This document shows, one piece after another, positions 16,684 through 25,857 of a stretch of 64,000 nucleotides of DNA; position 1 is the first letter of the stretch, and each line of letters begins with the position of its first letter. The notes below the pieces were generated by a model. It did not search any database. It saw only the letters and a list, made by a program, of their open reading frames with translations, and had not been told where the DNA came from. Position numbers and translations under genes: made by a program. Source of the stretch: Trichococcus pasteurii (GTDB taxonomy: Bacteria; Bacillota; Bacilli; Lactobacillales; Aerococcaceae); the NCBI RefSeq assembly GCF_900112935.1, contig NZ_FONM01000001.1, positions 292,045 to 356,044 of the forward strand. The letters run 5' to 3'.

Positions 16684-19600
16684 ATGGGTAATGAACAGAA
16701 CCGGCATCGTCAATTTCTGGTACTATGATGAACAATATTTTGAGTTCGCTGATGGGAAAATGTTGTTGCGCGGCTCCAACGGATCGGGTAAATCGGTGAC
16801 GATGCAGAGTCTGCTGCCTACCTTGTTGGACGGCAAAACGGACCCGACCCGGCTGGATTCTTTCGGAAGCCGCGCCAGAAAGATGGAAGATTATCTTTTG
16901 GGTGAGGAGCAGGTGTCGAAGATTCAGGAACGGACAGGTTATCTCTTCCTGGAATTCAAACGGAAAGAACAGGATTCCTATTTGACGGTCGGCATCGGAC
17001 TGCAGGCCAAACGGGGAGGCTCGTTGGGGAAATGGTACTTCGGAATCACGGACGGCAGGCGAATAGGCATGGACTTCAGCCTGTTTGAGGAGCTGAAAAG
17101 GGAGCAGCTGCAGCCTTTGTCCAAACGCCAATTAACCAACCGAATTGCCGAGGGCGGAAAAGTGATGTCTTCCCAGAAGGAATACCAGGAATTTGTGAAC
17201 GAACGCATTTTTGGGTTCGACAGTCTGGGCCAATTTGAAGATTGCATCAAATTGTTGATGGAATTGCGCAGCCCAAAATTATCCAGGGCATTCACGCCGA
17301 CAGAAATCTACAAAATTTTGACGAATTCCCTACCAGCACTGAAGGAAGATGATCTCCAACCGGTTTCGCGGACATTGGAACAGATCGATGCCAGCCGCGA
17401 ACGGCTCGGCCAGTTCGAGCGCGAATCCAAGGCGGTAGGCAAAATCCAACAGAGCTACGAAAGTTTGTACGAAGAGAAACTGAGGCAGTTGGCGAACCGT
17501 TGGCTGGAGAACGACCAAATGACGAAGCAGAAGCAAGCCAAGATAGACGCCGATACGGCCCAACGGGATGAACTTACCAGCATCTTGGCTGCGCTGCAGA
17601 AGGAGCAGGAAGAGCTGGAACAGAATCTTTTGCTCTGGCGTCAGGAACAGGATGAACTGAAACAGAATGAGGCCTATCAGCTGATCGAGAAGGGAACCCA
17701 GCTCAAACAAAGTCTGGAGAGCAGCAAGTTGGCTCTGGATATATATAGTGGCAGGGTAAGCAAGAAAGAGCAGCAGGTGGCTGAAACTCTTAACAAGTTG
17801 GAAGATTACATCCGGAATCTGGAGCGGGCCGAAAAGGAATTGGTTGCTTTGGCTGACGAAATGGCGGAACACGCAGAGGGATCCGGTTACCTTGTTGAAA
17901 ATGAACAGCATCTGGCCGACTTCGAAAGAAAGACAAGGGAACATTCCTTTGAGTTTTGGAAATCAAAGAACCTAGTATATAGGGATCATTTGCGCTACAT
18001 GGTCTCGCTGTTCAAGGACCTGAACGCAGCGGTGGACGTCCAGAAACGCATCGACAAGGAACTGGGTGACATAGCCGAAAAACTGGAGGCTGACCGGAAA
18101 AATGAGCGGCAATGGCAGGGAATCTTTACTGATGAAAAGGAAAAACTCATCAGCGATTTCAGCCACTGGCAGAACCAAGCACATTTCACGGTGCCACAAA
18201 CCGAGTACAGCGAGGTCCTTCGTAGACTGGAAGGCCTGTATGCGAAAACGATCCGGTTTACGCAGGTCACTGAGCCGATTTACAGGGCCGCAAATGATGA
18301 AAAACAACGCATCAGCAATGTTCTGCTGCCGATCAGGAGCCGGATGCAATCGATCAGGAAAACCATTGCAGAGCACGAAAAAGAAATGCGCGCCTGGAAA
18401 GATGAGAAGGATCCAATTCCGGAGCGGAGCAAGGCCAGTCAAAACTATCGCGAACAATTGGCGCAAGCGAGTATTGCGGCTGAACCGTTCTACTCCTGTG
18501 TCGATTTCAGATCCAACTTGGCCGACGAGAAACGCAATGCTATTGAAAGTGCATTGATGGAGACCGGATTTTTGGATGCCTTACTTTCTGAAGAAAAGTT
18601 GGTATTGGAAGGCGACAGACAATTGTTGCCGAATCCGCAGTTCTTCACCCAGACCCTGGCTGATTACCTTGTCCCCGATAGCAGTGGGCGCAGCGTGGAT
18701 GCCGGCTATGTGCAGGACATTCTCCAATCGATTGAAGTGATCGACGGTGGCGAGTTCGAATCCACAGCCCCGATCATTTCAGAAGACGGCAGTTACCGGC
18801 TGTTTTCGCTGAGAGGTAAAGCGGACACGGACTATCGAGCCAGCTATATCGGCAAAGCCAGTCGGGAACGCTACAGGATGGAAAAAATCCGGTCATTGGA
18901 GGAAGAAATCGAGCGCCTGGATGCAGAACTGCAGACGACTCTGGTGGAGGAGAGCGGATTATTGGCTACCATGAATGCTGTTGATGCCGACCTGACGCTT
19001 CTTCCTGACGACAAGGAACTCGCTTTTGCCAACCACAACATTTTGGAGATGGAGATGGAGATCAGTCGCGGCGAGAGCGAGTTGGAACGAAAACAAAGAG
19101 AACTGCAGGAAATCAAAAACAAGGCAGATAATTTGAGGATCACACTACATCAATCGGCTAAAGGAAACACGATTGGTTTTACTTTGGCTGAATACGAAGG
19201 GGCCGAAAAATCATTCGATTATTATCAACTTTCATTTCAAAATTGGACTGAAGTGACGAGGAAAAAAAGCTATATTGCTGATAACAGTGCAGAGACAGAA
19301 AAGCAATTGAATATGCTACGTGAAGATTTTCAGGAATCGCTAGCGGACTACGATGAAGAGGCAGCGAATCAGCATAAGCTTGAAAGGCTATTGGACTCAA
19401 ATTTGGAACTGCAGAAAATCAACAATGTCGCCGAAATAACGGAACGGATCGAGTCTTGCATTCGAAACATCACGGATGGAGAAGGGCGCAGGAAAACTAT
19501 TCAGCAAGAGCAACACGATCATGGCACCAAGTACACAGTCATCAAAATGAACCTGAAACAGCTCGAGGAACAGATCCGCTTCGACAAGCCGTATACACAA

Positions 19601-20824
19601 CTATGGAGGGATACCTTTGCGAAAGAGATTGCCAGATACGGCAAAGGTGGAGATAAATCTTTGACAGCTTTAGCCGAAGACTACCTAATAAATTGGGCCA
19701 ATCAGGAGAATCGCTTGGTGCAGTTGGAGGGAAATCTGGATGCCATCCATCGGCAAATGGAATCGGACCTGATCGACTACCGTCCGAAAATCATCCAGGA
19801 ACAGATCGTTACAGAGCCGACTTGGTTCAACGAGTTCGAGGCTCAGGAATTCCGCGACAAAATGGAGATTTGGCATCATGCAAATCAAATCAGGATCTAC
19901 CAAGTGAACTCGGAGGGGGCATGGAGAAGTCCGAATGACCTGAAAAAGAGCTTAGAGGACCAGATTGAAAAAACCAAATTGGTGCTGCGCAAAGACGATA
20001 AGGAATTGTTCGAACAGATCATATTCCATTCGATCGGGAATGTCCTGCGGACGCTAATCGGCAATGCCCAAAAATGGGTGTCCAAGATGAATGATATCCT
20101 CGAACATCAGGACAATTCTTCCGGGCTGACGCTTTCAATCCGATGGAAACCCAATGCGGCGGATAGTGACGAGAGTTTGTCGACGGCGCGGCTGGTGGAG
20201 TTGTTGCGGAAAGACAGAAATATCATGAAGGAAAGCGATAGGGATGCGATCAAGCAGCATTTCCAGGACCGCATCGAGCAGGCCAAGCTAATGCGGGATG
20301 AATCTAATGGCGAAGACAGCCTTTATCAGGTGCTGCAGGAAGTGTTGGATTACCGGAAATGGTTCAGCTTCGAACTGTGGCATCACCGCAAAAATGAGGT
20401 CATGAAGGAACTTTCCAATAACAAGTTCAATCAGTTCAGCGGGGGCGAAAAAGCAATCGCGATGTACTTACCGCTGTTCACCGCCATGTATTCCCGCTAC
20501 CAGGATGCCGGGAAGGACGCCCCGTACATCATCACGCTGGATGAGGCGTTTGCCGGCATCGACGACCTGAACATCGCCGAATTGTTCAAGGCAACGGAGC
20601 AACTGGAGTTCAACTATATGATGAATTCCCAGGCGCTCTACGGGGAATATCAAACGGTCTCCAGCTTGAACACGTACGAACTGATCAGGCCCAAGAATGC
20701 ACCGACCGTCTCGACGATCCAGTACCACTGGGACGGGAAAGTGAAAACGTTGCTGCTGCCGGATGAAGTTGATCTTTATGAAGATGCCGATCCGGAAAGC
20801 GCTGGGGGTGGCCAAGCTGGATGA
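16667..20824 (+). CDS. jetC: Wadjet SMC-like ATPase JetC
   Basis: 1385 residues from the GTG at 16667 (GAGGGAG 6 nt upstream). This MukB/SMC-like motor extrudes DNA loops and detects small circular plasmids. Walker A GSNGSGKS is at about residues 36-43. A long heptad-rich coiled coil with a hinge fills the centre. The C-terminal head carries the signature FSGGEKA (about 1255) and Walker B IITLDEAF (about 1288). Length and layout match the TIGR02680 family. A frame continues upstream to 16502 but lies inside jetB and is not the start. It overlaps jetB and jetD by 17 nt each. Confidence 0.9.
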   Translation: MNKTNKWVMNRTGIVNFWYYDEQYFEFADGKMLLRGSNGSGKSVTMQSLLPTLLDGKTDPTRLDSFGSRARKMEDYLLGEEQVSKIQERTGYLFLEFKRKEQDSYLTVGIGLQAKRGGSLGKWYFGITDGRRIGMDFSLFEELKREQLQPLSKRQLTNRIAEGGKVMSSQKEYQEFVNERIFGFDSLGQFEDCIKLLMELRSPKLSRAFTPTEIYKILTNSLPALKEDDLQPVSRTLEQIDASRERLGQFERESKAVGKIQQSYESLYEEKLRQLANRWLENDQMTKQKQAKIDADTAQRDELTSILAALQKEQEELEQNLLLWRQEQDELKQNEAYQLIEKGTQLKQSLESSKLALDIYSGRVSKKEQQVAETLNKLEDYIRNLERAEKELVALADEMAEHAEGSGYLVENEQHLADFERKTREHSFEFWKSKNLVYRDHLRYMVSLFKDLNAAVDVQKRIDKELGDIAEKLEADRKNERQWQGIFTDEKEKLISDFSHWQNQAHFTVPQTEYSEVLRRLEGLYAKTIRFTQVTEPIYRAANDEKQRISNVLLPIRSRMQSIRKTIAEHEKEMRAWKDEKDPIPERSKASQNYREQLAQASIAAEPFYSCVDFRSNLADEKRNAIESALMETGFLDALLSEEKLVLEGDRQLLPNPQFFTQTLADYLVPDSSGRSVDAGYVQDILQSIEVIDGGEFESTAPIISEDGSYRLFSLRGKADTDYRASYIGKASRERYRMEKIRSLEEEIERLDAELQTTLVEESGLLATMNAVDADLTLLPDDKELAFANHNILEMEMEISRGESELERKQRELQEIKNKADNLRITLHQSAKGNTIGFTLAEYEGAEKSFDYYQLSFQNWTEVTRKKSYIADNSAETEKQLNMLREDFQESLADYDEEAANQHKLERLLDSNLELQKINNVAEITERIESCIRNITDGEGRRKTIQQEQHDHGTKYTVIKMNLKQLEEQIRFDKPYTQLWRDTFAKEIARYGKGGDKSLTALAEDYLINWANQENRLVQLEGNLDAIHRQMESDLIDYRPKIIQEQIVTEPTWFNEFEAQEFRDKMEIWHHANQIRIYQVNSEGAWRSPNDLKKSLEDQIEKTKLVLRKDDKELFEQIIFHSIGNVLRTLIGNAQKWVSKMNDILEHQDNSSGLTLSIRWKPNAADSDESLSTARLVELLRKDRNIMKESDRDAIKQHFQDRIEQAKLMRDESNGEDSLYQVLQEVLDYRKWFSFELWHHRKNEVMKELSNNKFNQFSGGEKAIAMYLPLFTAMYSRYQDAGKDAPYIITLDEAFAGIDDLNIAELFKATEQLEFNYMMNSQALYGEYQTVSSLNTYELIRPKNAPTVSTIQYHWDGKVKTLLLPDEVDLYEDADPESAGGGQAG

Positions 20825-22124
20825 AAGGCTTAATGAGAAACTGAAGGCGGAAGCCATCCACTATTTTGCAAGCAAACCGGTAATGGTCATCTGTATCAAA
20901 CAAATCCATAAAAAATATGAGAGCTTTGGACGCTTCACCGGCACGATCAGCAAGTCGCTATTCAAAAAAGTCGATACAGAGCCGTTGCTGACGTTCATGG
21001 GCCTTGCGCAATGGGAATGGGAAATAAGCAAAAATATCAAAATCAGCGATTTCAAGCGCAATTACGAGGGGAGTAAATTCGAGCCGATCCCTTTTGAGAT
21101 TGTGGTTGAAAGCGTAATCGGAAAGCAACTTAAAACGAAACAGGAACTGGCGGATGATGCAGAGGCGGAATACGCTGCATTCCTGGCGGAAATCGGTGGT
21201 ATTTATCCACTGTTCAGGGAGGTCTTCAGCCGAAACCGTAACGCCGTTTATTCGGACTGCTTCCAGAAGGAGCCGTCTGCCTGCTTGGCTACCTTCAGGA
21301 ACGTTGCGGAGGCACTGCACAATCTCCCGCAGGAATATACGAAATTGCCCGTCTTCGCGCACCGCATCACCAGTAATCCGCATGCCTTCGACTCAAACGG
21401 TCTGACCGGACAGCTGCTTTTCATGATGCTGTATCATCAGTATGCGGAGGCTGACTCAGCTCAGGCGATGAACGGGTTCTTGTCAAAAGCGGAACTGGAA
21501 AATGAAATCTACGGACTGTTCAAGATCATAAAGGATGACATCATGAATTTCACCGCCGTGAACGGACTGCTCGCTTATCGTGGGGAGGATCCGATCGCCA
21601 TGTGGCAGGATGCCTGTCTGGACCGGATACCGTGGAATGTGCCGGTTCGCCAGCTTTTGGATATCTCATGGATCCGGCCCGGCAAAGGAAAGCAGATTTT
21701 CCTGATCGAAAATTCAGGCGTGTATTCCATCTTGTTGGATGCCTTCCCGGACTGTCCGATGGTCTGCACGAACGGCCAGTTCCGCTATGCGGTCTGGCTG
21801 TTGCTGGAACGGATTCCGGATGAGGGGATCACGTTGTACTATTCCGGCGATTTCGATCCGGAAGGATTGCTGATGGCTGATACGCTGAAACGACGGTACG
21901 GTGAAAAGCTTCAGTTGATTGGGATGACCACCGACCACTATTTGGCCTCAAAACCGGCAGCGGAAGTCGATGACAAAAGGCTGCAGAAGCTGAAGCGGGT
22001 CCAATCTGGTGAGCTCCTCGGTCTGGCGGACCTGATGGCGGAAAAGAAAGTCGCCGGCTATCAGGAAGGGATTTTGGATGCATTGCTTGATGAAATCAGG
22101 ATTCTCCGCGGTGGTGGATCTTGA
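20808..22124 (+). CDS. jetD: Wadjet nuclease JetD (DUF2399, Toprim-type)
   Basis: 438 residues from the GTG at 20808. JetD cuts the plasmid captured by the JetABC motor. The C-terminal half has a Toprim-like metal site: the glutamate in IENSGV (about residue 301) and the DxD pair in GDFDPEG (about 347). The N-terminal half contacts JetABC. The chosen start gives the same 17-nt overlap as the two upstream junctions and the expected N-terminus (AKLDERLNEKLKAEAIHYF); ATGs at 20763, 20778 and 20784 lack good sites. Family: TIGR02679. Confidence 0.85.
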   Translation: MAKLDERLNEKLKAEAIHYFASKPVMVICIKQIHKKYESFGRFTGTISKSLFKKVDTEPLLTFMGLAQWEWEISKNIKISDFKRNYEGSKFEPIPFEIVVESVIGKQLKTKQELADDAEAEYAAFLAEIGGIYPLFREVFSRNRNAVYSDCFQKEPSACLATFRNVAEALHNLPQEYTKLPVFAHRITSNPHAFDSNGLTGQLLFMMLYHQYAEADSAQAMNGFLSKAELENEIYGLFKIIKDDIMNFTAVNGLLAYRGEDPIAMWQDACLDRIPWNVPVRQLLDISWIRPGKGKQIFLIENSGVYSILLDAFPDCPMVCTNGQFRYAVWLLLERIPDEGITLYYSGDFDPEGLLMADTLKRRYGEKLQLIGMTTDHYLASKPAAEVDDKRLQKLKRVQSGELLGLADLMAEKKVAGYQEGILDALLDEIRILRGGGS

Positions 22125-22284
22125 TGTTCCGGGAGATATAGTGTGTTCTTTGGATACCGGAGGGCTGCGTACCGTTCATTTTTTTGTTGAAACCTTTTTG
22201 AAATAGGAGTAGAGTTGCTTTATGGGATTTTTAAAGCACTTATAAAGAGCATATCAACAAAATCGAACGAAAGAAGGCGTGCAG

Positions 22285-22497
22285 ATGATTTTTTGGCTGA
22301 AATCGGACAAAACAAATGCGGAATATACGGAACTTAATGTCTACAAACGGGGTATCCTGATGGGCGGAATTTCTCATCATAAGGACGACGATTTCTGGCA
22401 ATGGTGGGTGGAAGGCGTCGGCAAGAAGAAAACCCGCACAATGTACAAAGAAGCAACTGAGGACGAAGCCAGGCGGGCTGTCGAGTACGAAATCTGA
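22285..22497 (+). CDS. Hypothetical protein, 70 residues
   Basis: A small, probably globular protein (MIFWLKSDKTNAEYTEL...FWQWWVEGVGKKKT) that I do not recognise. The start at 22285 has AAGAAGG 7 nt upstream; an in-frame GTG at 22279 is less likely. It lies 160 nt after jetD and could be co-transcribed, but no known Wadjet accessory looks like this. No membrane span or cysteine motif is present. Confidence 0.5.
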   Translation: MIFWLKSDKTNAEYTELNVYKRGILMGGISHHKDDDFWQWWVEGVGKKKTRTMYKEATEDEARRAVEYEI

Positions 22498-22593
22498 TGG
22501 TGAAATAGTGGCGCAGGGCAGGGATCATTCTTAGGATGAGACTTGGCCTGCGTTTTTGGTTTTGGGGTTGTCGGCTTTTATGTGCGAAAGAGT

Positions 22594-22775
22594 GTCGAAC
22601 AGCCGACAAAAACTTCAGCCGTCGACTGTTGCCGGAAAGACGAATGCGGAACAGTCAACACAAGCTTAGGCTGTCGACTGTTGTGGGAAGAATGAATGAC
22701 GAACAGTCAACAGGTACTCATTTCGTTGGCTGATCTGTAAGGAACGAATGCGGAACAGCCGACGAAAGGTGCCAG
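22594..22775. repeat. 52-bp tandem repeat, about 3.5 units
   Basis: Units begin at 22594, 22646, 22698 and 22750 (last one partial), each exactly 52 bp. Each unit opens with GAACAG(T/C)C and, in the first two, has GTCGACTGTTG about 30 nt later. The arms AACAGTC-AC and GTCGACTGTT are inverted, so each unit can fold as a hairpin. The array spans noncoding sequence between the 70-residue gene and a terminator. The same family with the same period recurs at 53.9 kb. Confidence 0.75.
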
Positions 22776-22781
22776 AAACGC

Positions 22782-22817
22782 AAAAGCAGCCAAGGGGACT
22801 CCCTTCGGCTGCTTTTT
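22782..22817. terminator. Rho-independent terminator
   Basis: Stem AAAAGCAGCC-AAGGG / CCCTTCGGCTGCTTTT with a four-base loop and T run; A-rich on the other side, so it may work in both directions. Confidence 0.75.
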
Positions 22818-22818
22818 T

Positions 22819-22930
22819 ACAAATCTACAAATCTACAAATCTACAAATCTACAAATCTACAAATCTACAAATCTACAAATCTACAAATCTACAAATCTAC
22901 AAATCTACAAATCTACAAATCTACAAATCT
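22819..22930. repeat. 8-bp microsatellite (ACAAATCT) x14
   Basis: Fourteen perfect head-to-tail copies of ACAAATCT, 112 bp. The last two bases form part of the TAG stop codon (22929-22931, minus strand) of the reductase gene. No interruptions are seen, which suggests a young, slippage-prone array. Confidence 0.95.
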
Positions 22931-23948
22931 ACAGACTAAACTGTTTATTTTTCTCAACGAAGGCTTCGTTGTGTGAGGACACCATCGCGTGCTTTTCAGC
23001 GGTGGGGTTCAGGTATTGTTTGACGCTGTTCACAGCGTTCACGGCATCCTGGAAGGTGCCGACCAGCAGATTGACTTTGCCGGTATAAGCGATCGCATCC
23101 CCGGCGGCAAAGATGCCGGGATAGCCGATTGTGCTGTCAGGACTGCCTTCGATGAAATTACTGTCGTTGAACTGGAGTCCCAGCGTTTCCCCAAAAGCGA
23201 TGGCTTGTTTGCTGGCGAAGCCGTGGTTGACGATGACCGCATCCACGGCTACAGTCCGGTCCTCACCGCCGACCGAAAGGGAAACGGCTTCGATTTCGCC
23301 TTGGCGGTTGGAACGGAATGCTCGGATCTGCGTTTCCAGAAGCAGTGTTCCACCGTTATTGCGGAAGGATTCCACGATATGTTCATGCGCGCGCAGTTCA
23401 TTGCTGCGGCAAGCAAGCGTCACGCCGTTTGCGATGGCCAATAATTCGTTCGCTTGCTCGATCGCCGTATTCCCGCCTCCCGAAAGGAAAACCTGTTTGT
23501 TGCGGAACGCATGCAGGCTATTCGGGATGTAATGCAGATTGGTCCTTTCGAACTGCTCCGCACCGTCCACCGCCAGCTTGTTCGGCGTGATGATGCCGCT
23601 GCCGTATGCAAGGATCACCGCTTTCGTGTAATGATGGTCGCCGTTGCTGGCGCGGATATCGAAAATGCCGGCGATTTTGGTGATCTGGCTGACTTCCGTA
23701 TTCAGACAGACGGTCGGATGAAAAGTCAGACCTTGCGTGATGCAATTGGAAAGGAATTTTTTGCCGGTGATCGGCGTCAGACCGCCGACATCCCACAAAA
23801 TTTTGTCCGGGTACAGGTTGACTTTGCCGCCGAGGACGGACTGGGATTCGATCAGCTTCGTCTTCAGATTGCGCAAACCACTGTAGAAAGCACTGTACAG
23901 ACCCGAAGGACCGCCACCGATTATCGTTACGTCATATACTTCGTTCAA
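22929..23948 (-). CDS. FAD/NAD(P)-dependent reductase of the thioredoxin-reductase-like class (siderophore or ferredoxin reductase)
   Basis: 339 residues. The FAD-binding site GGGPSGLYSAF is at the N-terminus, the NAD(P)H site GGGNTAIEQA near residue 165, and the C-terminal FAD motif GIFAAGDA follows. The redox CxxC of true thioredoxin reductases is absent, as in ferredoxin-NADP reductases of the YumC type and the staphylococcal siderophore/haem reductase IruO. It is divergent from an iron-siderophore ABC operon across a shared Fur box, so its likely job is to reduce and release iron in the cytoplasm. The 3' end runs directly into an 8-bp microsatellite. Confidence 0.78.
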   Translation of the reverse strand: MNEVYDVTIIGGGPSGLYSAFYSGLRNLKTKLIESQSVLGGKVNLYPDKILWDVGGLTPITGKKFLSNCITQGLTFHPTVCLNTEVSQITKIAGIFDIRASNGDHHYTKAVILAYGSGIITPNKLAVDGAEQFERTNLHYIPNSLHAFRNKQVFLSGGGNTAIEQANELLAIANGVTLACRSNELRAHEHIVESFRNNGGTLLLETQIRAFRSNRQGEIEAVSLSVGGEDRTVAVDAVIVNHGFASKQAIAFGETLGLQFNDSNFIEGSPDSTIGYPGIFAAGDAIAYTGKVNLLVGTFQDAVNAVNSVKQYLNPTAEKHAMVSSHNEAFVEKNKQFSL

Positions 23949-24012
23949 AAGACCACCTCATTTTCTGTTGACTAATTGGTTGTTATGAATGATAATGGAA
24001 TAAATTATAAAT

Positions 24013-24031
24013 GAGAATGATTCTCATTATC
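24013..24031. promoter_or_regulatory. Fur box in the divergent iron-uptake promoter region
   Basis: GAGAATGATTCTCATTATC matches 16 of 19 positions of the classical Fur box GATAATGATAATCATTATC. It lies between the reductase gene (minus) and the ABC operon (plus), so both should be repressed when iron is plentiful. Confidence 0.85.
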
Positions 24032-24115
24032 AATTAAATAATTTTTATTCAAAAATGTCAAGAACGATCCGGCAATGGATCGCTTCTGCAAGGATAAAGA
24101 AAGGGGAACGAAGGC

Positions 24116-24910
24116 ATGTGCAGCCTGAAAGTTGAGGAGGTGCAAATCAAATACGACAAGCAGATCATTGTGAAGAACATCTCAGTCACCATTGCGCCGC
24201 AAAAAATCACGACGATCATCGGGCCGAACGGTTGCGGCAAATCGACCTTGTTGAAGGCGATGTCGCGCATCCTGACTTGCTCAAGCGGCGACATTCTGCT
24301 GGACGGTGTTTCGATCTTTACGATGGATACGAAACGGTTGGCGAAACGGATCGCCATCCTGCTGCAGCGTCAGGAAAACCTTTCCGGCATAACGGTCGAG
24401 GAGATCGTCTCGTACGGAAGGTTTCCGCACCGGAAAGGCTTAAGGGGATTGGGTAGCGAGGACAAGGAAATCATCGACTGGGCCATCAAGAAGACGCAAA
24501 TCGACGAGCTCCGTCACCGCTATATCGATGAACTGTCGGGCGGGCAGCGGCAACGGGTCTGGTTAGCGATGGCCTTGGCGCAAAAGACCGACATCATCTT
24601 TTTGGATGAGCCGACGACCTATCTGGACATCAGTTACCAGTTGGAGATTTTGGAACTGCTGAAGAAACTCAACGAAGAGGAAGGCTATACGATCGTGATG
24701 GTGCTGCATGACATCAATCAAGCTTCACTTTATTCCGACCATATCGTTGCGCTCGCGGATGGCAAAGTCGTCTGCCAGGGCGGAGCGGAGGAAGTCGTCA
24801 CCGAAGCGAATATCGCGTCCATCTTCAATATCCGCCCGACCATCCAGCCGGACGAAAAGACAAAAAAACCCGTCATCATCGGGTATGAATTGATAAAAAG
24901 AGGAGAATAA
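24116..24910 (+). CDS. Iron-siderophore ABC transporter ATPase (FecE/FhuC type)
   Basis: 264 residues. Walker A GPNGCGKST, Q-loop LLQRQENL, signature LSGGQRQR and Walker B IIFLDEPTTYLD identify the cobalamin/Fe3+-siderophore ATPase family. It has AAAGGGGAACGAAGG before the ATG. It is the first gene of a four-gene operon (ATPase, binding lipoprotein, two permeases) under a Fur box. Confidence 0.88.
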   Translation: MCSLKVEEVQIKYDKQIIVKNISVTIAPQKITTIIGPNGCGKSTLLKAMSRILTCSSGDILLDGVSIFTMDTKRLAKRIAILLQRQENLSGITVEEIVSYGRFPHRKGLRGLGSEDKEIIDWAIKKTQIDELRHRYIDELSGGQRQRVWLAMALAQKTDIIFLDEPTTYLDISYQLEILELLKKLNEEEGYTIVMVLHDINQASLYSDHIVALADGKVVCQGGAEEVVTEANIASIFNIRPTIQPDEKTKKPVIIGYELIKRGE

Positions 24911-24912
24911 AT

Positions 24913-25842
24913 ATGAAAAAAATGAATAAGCTATCACTGACAATGCTATTGAGTGCCGGATTAATCCTGGGAGCCTGCTCCGCAACGGATACATCCGAAG
25001 GAACGAGCGAAAGCGCAGCAACCGAAACGGTCACGTACACAACGAGCGACGGCGAAGAAATCGCAGTTCCCGCAAACCCGGAACGGGTAGTGGTGCTGTC
25101 GTCCTATGCTGGGGACCTCATCAACTTCGACGTCAACATCGTCGGCGTGGATGCTTGGTCAGCAGGCAACCCGAATTTCAGTGAAGGGCTCAGCGGCGTC
25201 GCAGTCGTTTCGAATGCCGACGTCGAAAAAATCCTCGAATTGGAACCGGATCTGATCATCGGCTTGGACAACATCGAGAATGCCGACCAATTGTCGGAAA
25301 TCGCGCCGACCGTTCTGTTCACATACGGCGAACTTTCCTATCTGGATCAGATCGTGGAAATCGGTAAAGTAGTCAACAAGGAAGAGGAAGCTGTCGCATG
25401 GGTCGATGAATTCCAAGCTGAAGCACAAACGGTTGGTGAAGAAATCAAAGCGGCCATCGGCGAGGACGCAACAGTCACGGTTGCCGAGAACTTCGAGAAA
25501 CAGATGTATATTTTCGGCGACAACTGGGCACGTGGCACGGAGATCCTTTATCAGGAAATGGGTCTGAATATGCCTGAATCGGTCAAGGGAACTGCATTGG
25601 AGGCAGGGTATTATGCGATTTCGGAAGAAGTGCTCGGCGATTACATCGGCGATTATCTGATTTTGAGTTTGGCCGCAACAGATCCGGAATCAAGCTTCTT
25701 GGATGCCGATTGGTTCCAGAATATCCCGGCCGTGCAGAACAACCAAGTGTTTGTGGCGGATGCCGAAACATTTTATTTCAATGATTCGCTATCGTTGGAT
25801 TACCAACTGGACTTCTTTGAGGAATCCTTTTTAGCGGAATAA
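24913..25842 (+). CDS. Iron-siderophore substrate-binding lipoprotein
   Basis: 309 residues. The signal peptide ends in the lipobox LGAC. The mature protein is a class III (FhuD/BtuF-like) binding protein, with PANPERVVVLSSYAGDLI at the start and repeated EPDLIIGL-type motifs. AGGAG precedes the ATG by 8 nt, and only 2 nt separate it from the ATPase gene. The exact siderophore cannot be read from sequence. It hands its ligand to the two downstream permeases. Confidence 0.87.
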   Translation: MKKMNKLSLTMLLSAGLILGACSATDTSEGTSESAATETVTYTTSDGEEIAVPANPERVVVLSSYAGDLINFDVNIVGVDAWSAGNPNFSEGLSGVAVVSNADVEKILELEPDLIIGLDNIENADQLSEIAPTVLFTYGELSYLDQIVEIGKVVNKEEEAVAWVDEFQAEAQTVGEEIKAAIGEDATVTVAENFEKQMYIFGDNWARGTEILYQEMGLNMPESVKGTALEAGYYAISEEVLGDYIGDYLILSLAATDPESSFLDADWFQNIPAVQNNQVFVADAETFYFNDSLSLDYQLDFFEESFLAE

Positions 25843-25857
25843 GAGGGGAAGAGTGCA

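Noticed and set aside
20763..20807. Longer jetD start at ATG 20763 (or 20778, 20784)
   Set aside because: No ribosome binding site; the extra residues are not typical of the family, and the GTG at 20808 gives the same 17-nt overlap as the other junctions.
22819..22930. Octanucleotide array read as a coding repeat (plus-strand frame with repeated YKSTNLQI)
   Set aside because: Eight-bp units make any frame repetitive; there is no ribosome binding site or conserved flanking protein.
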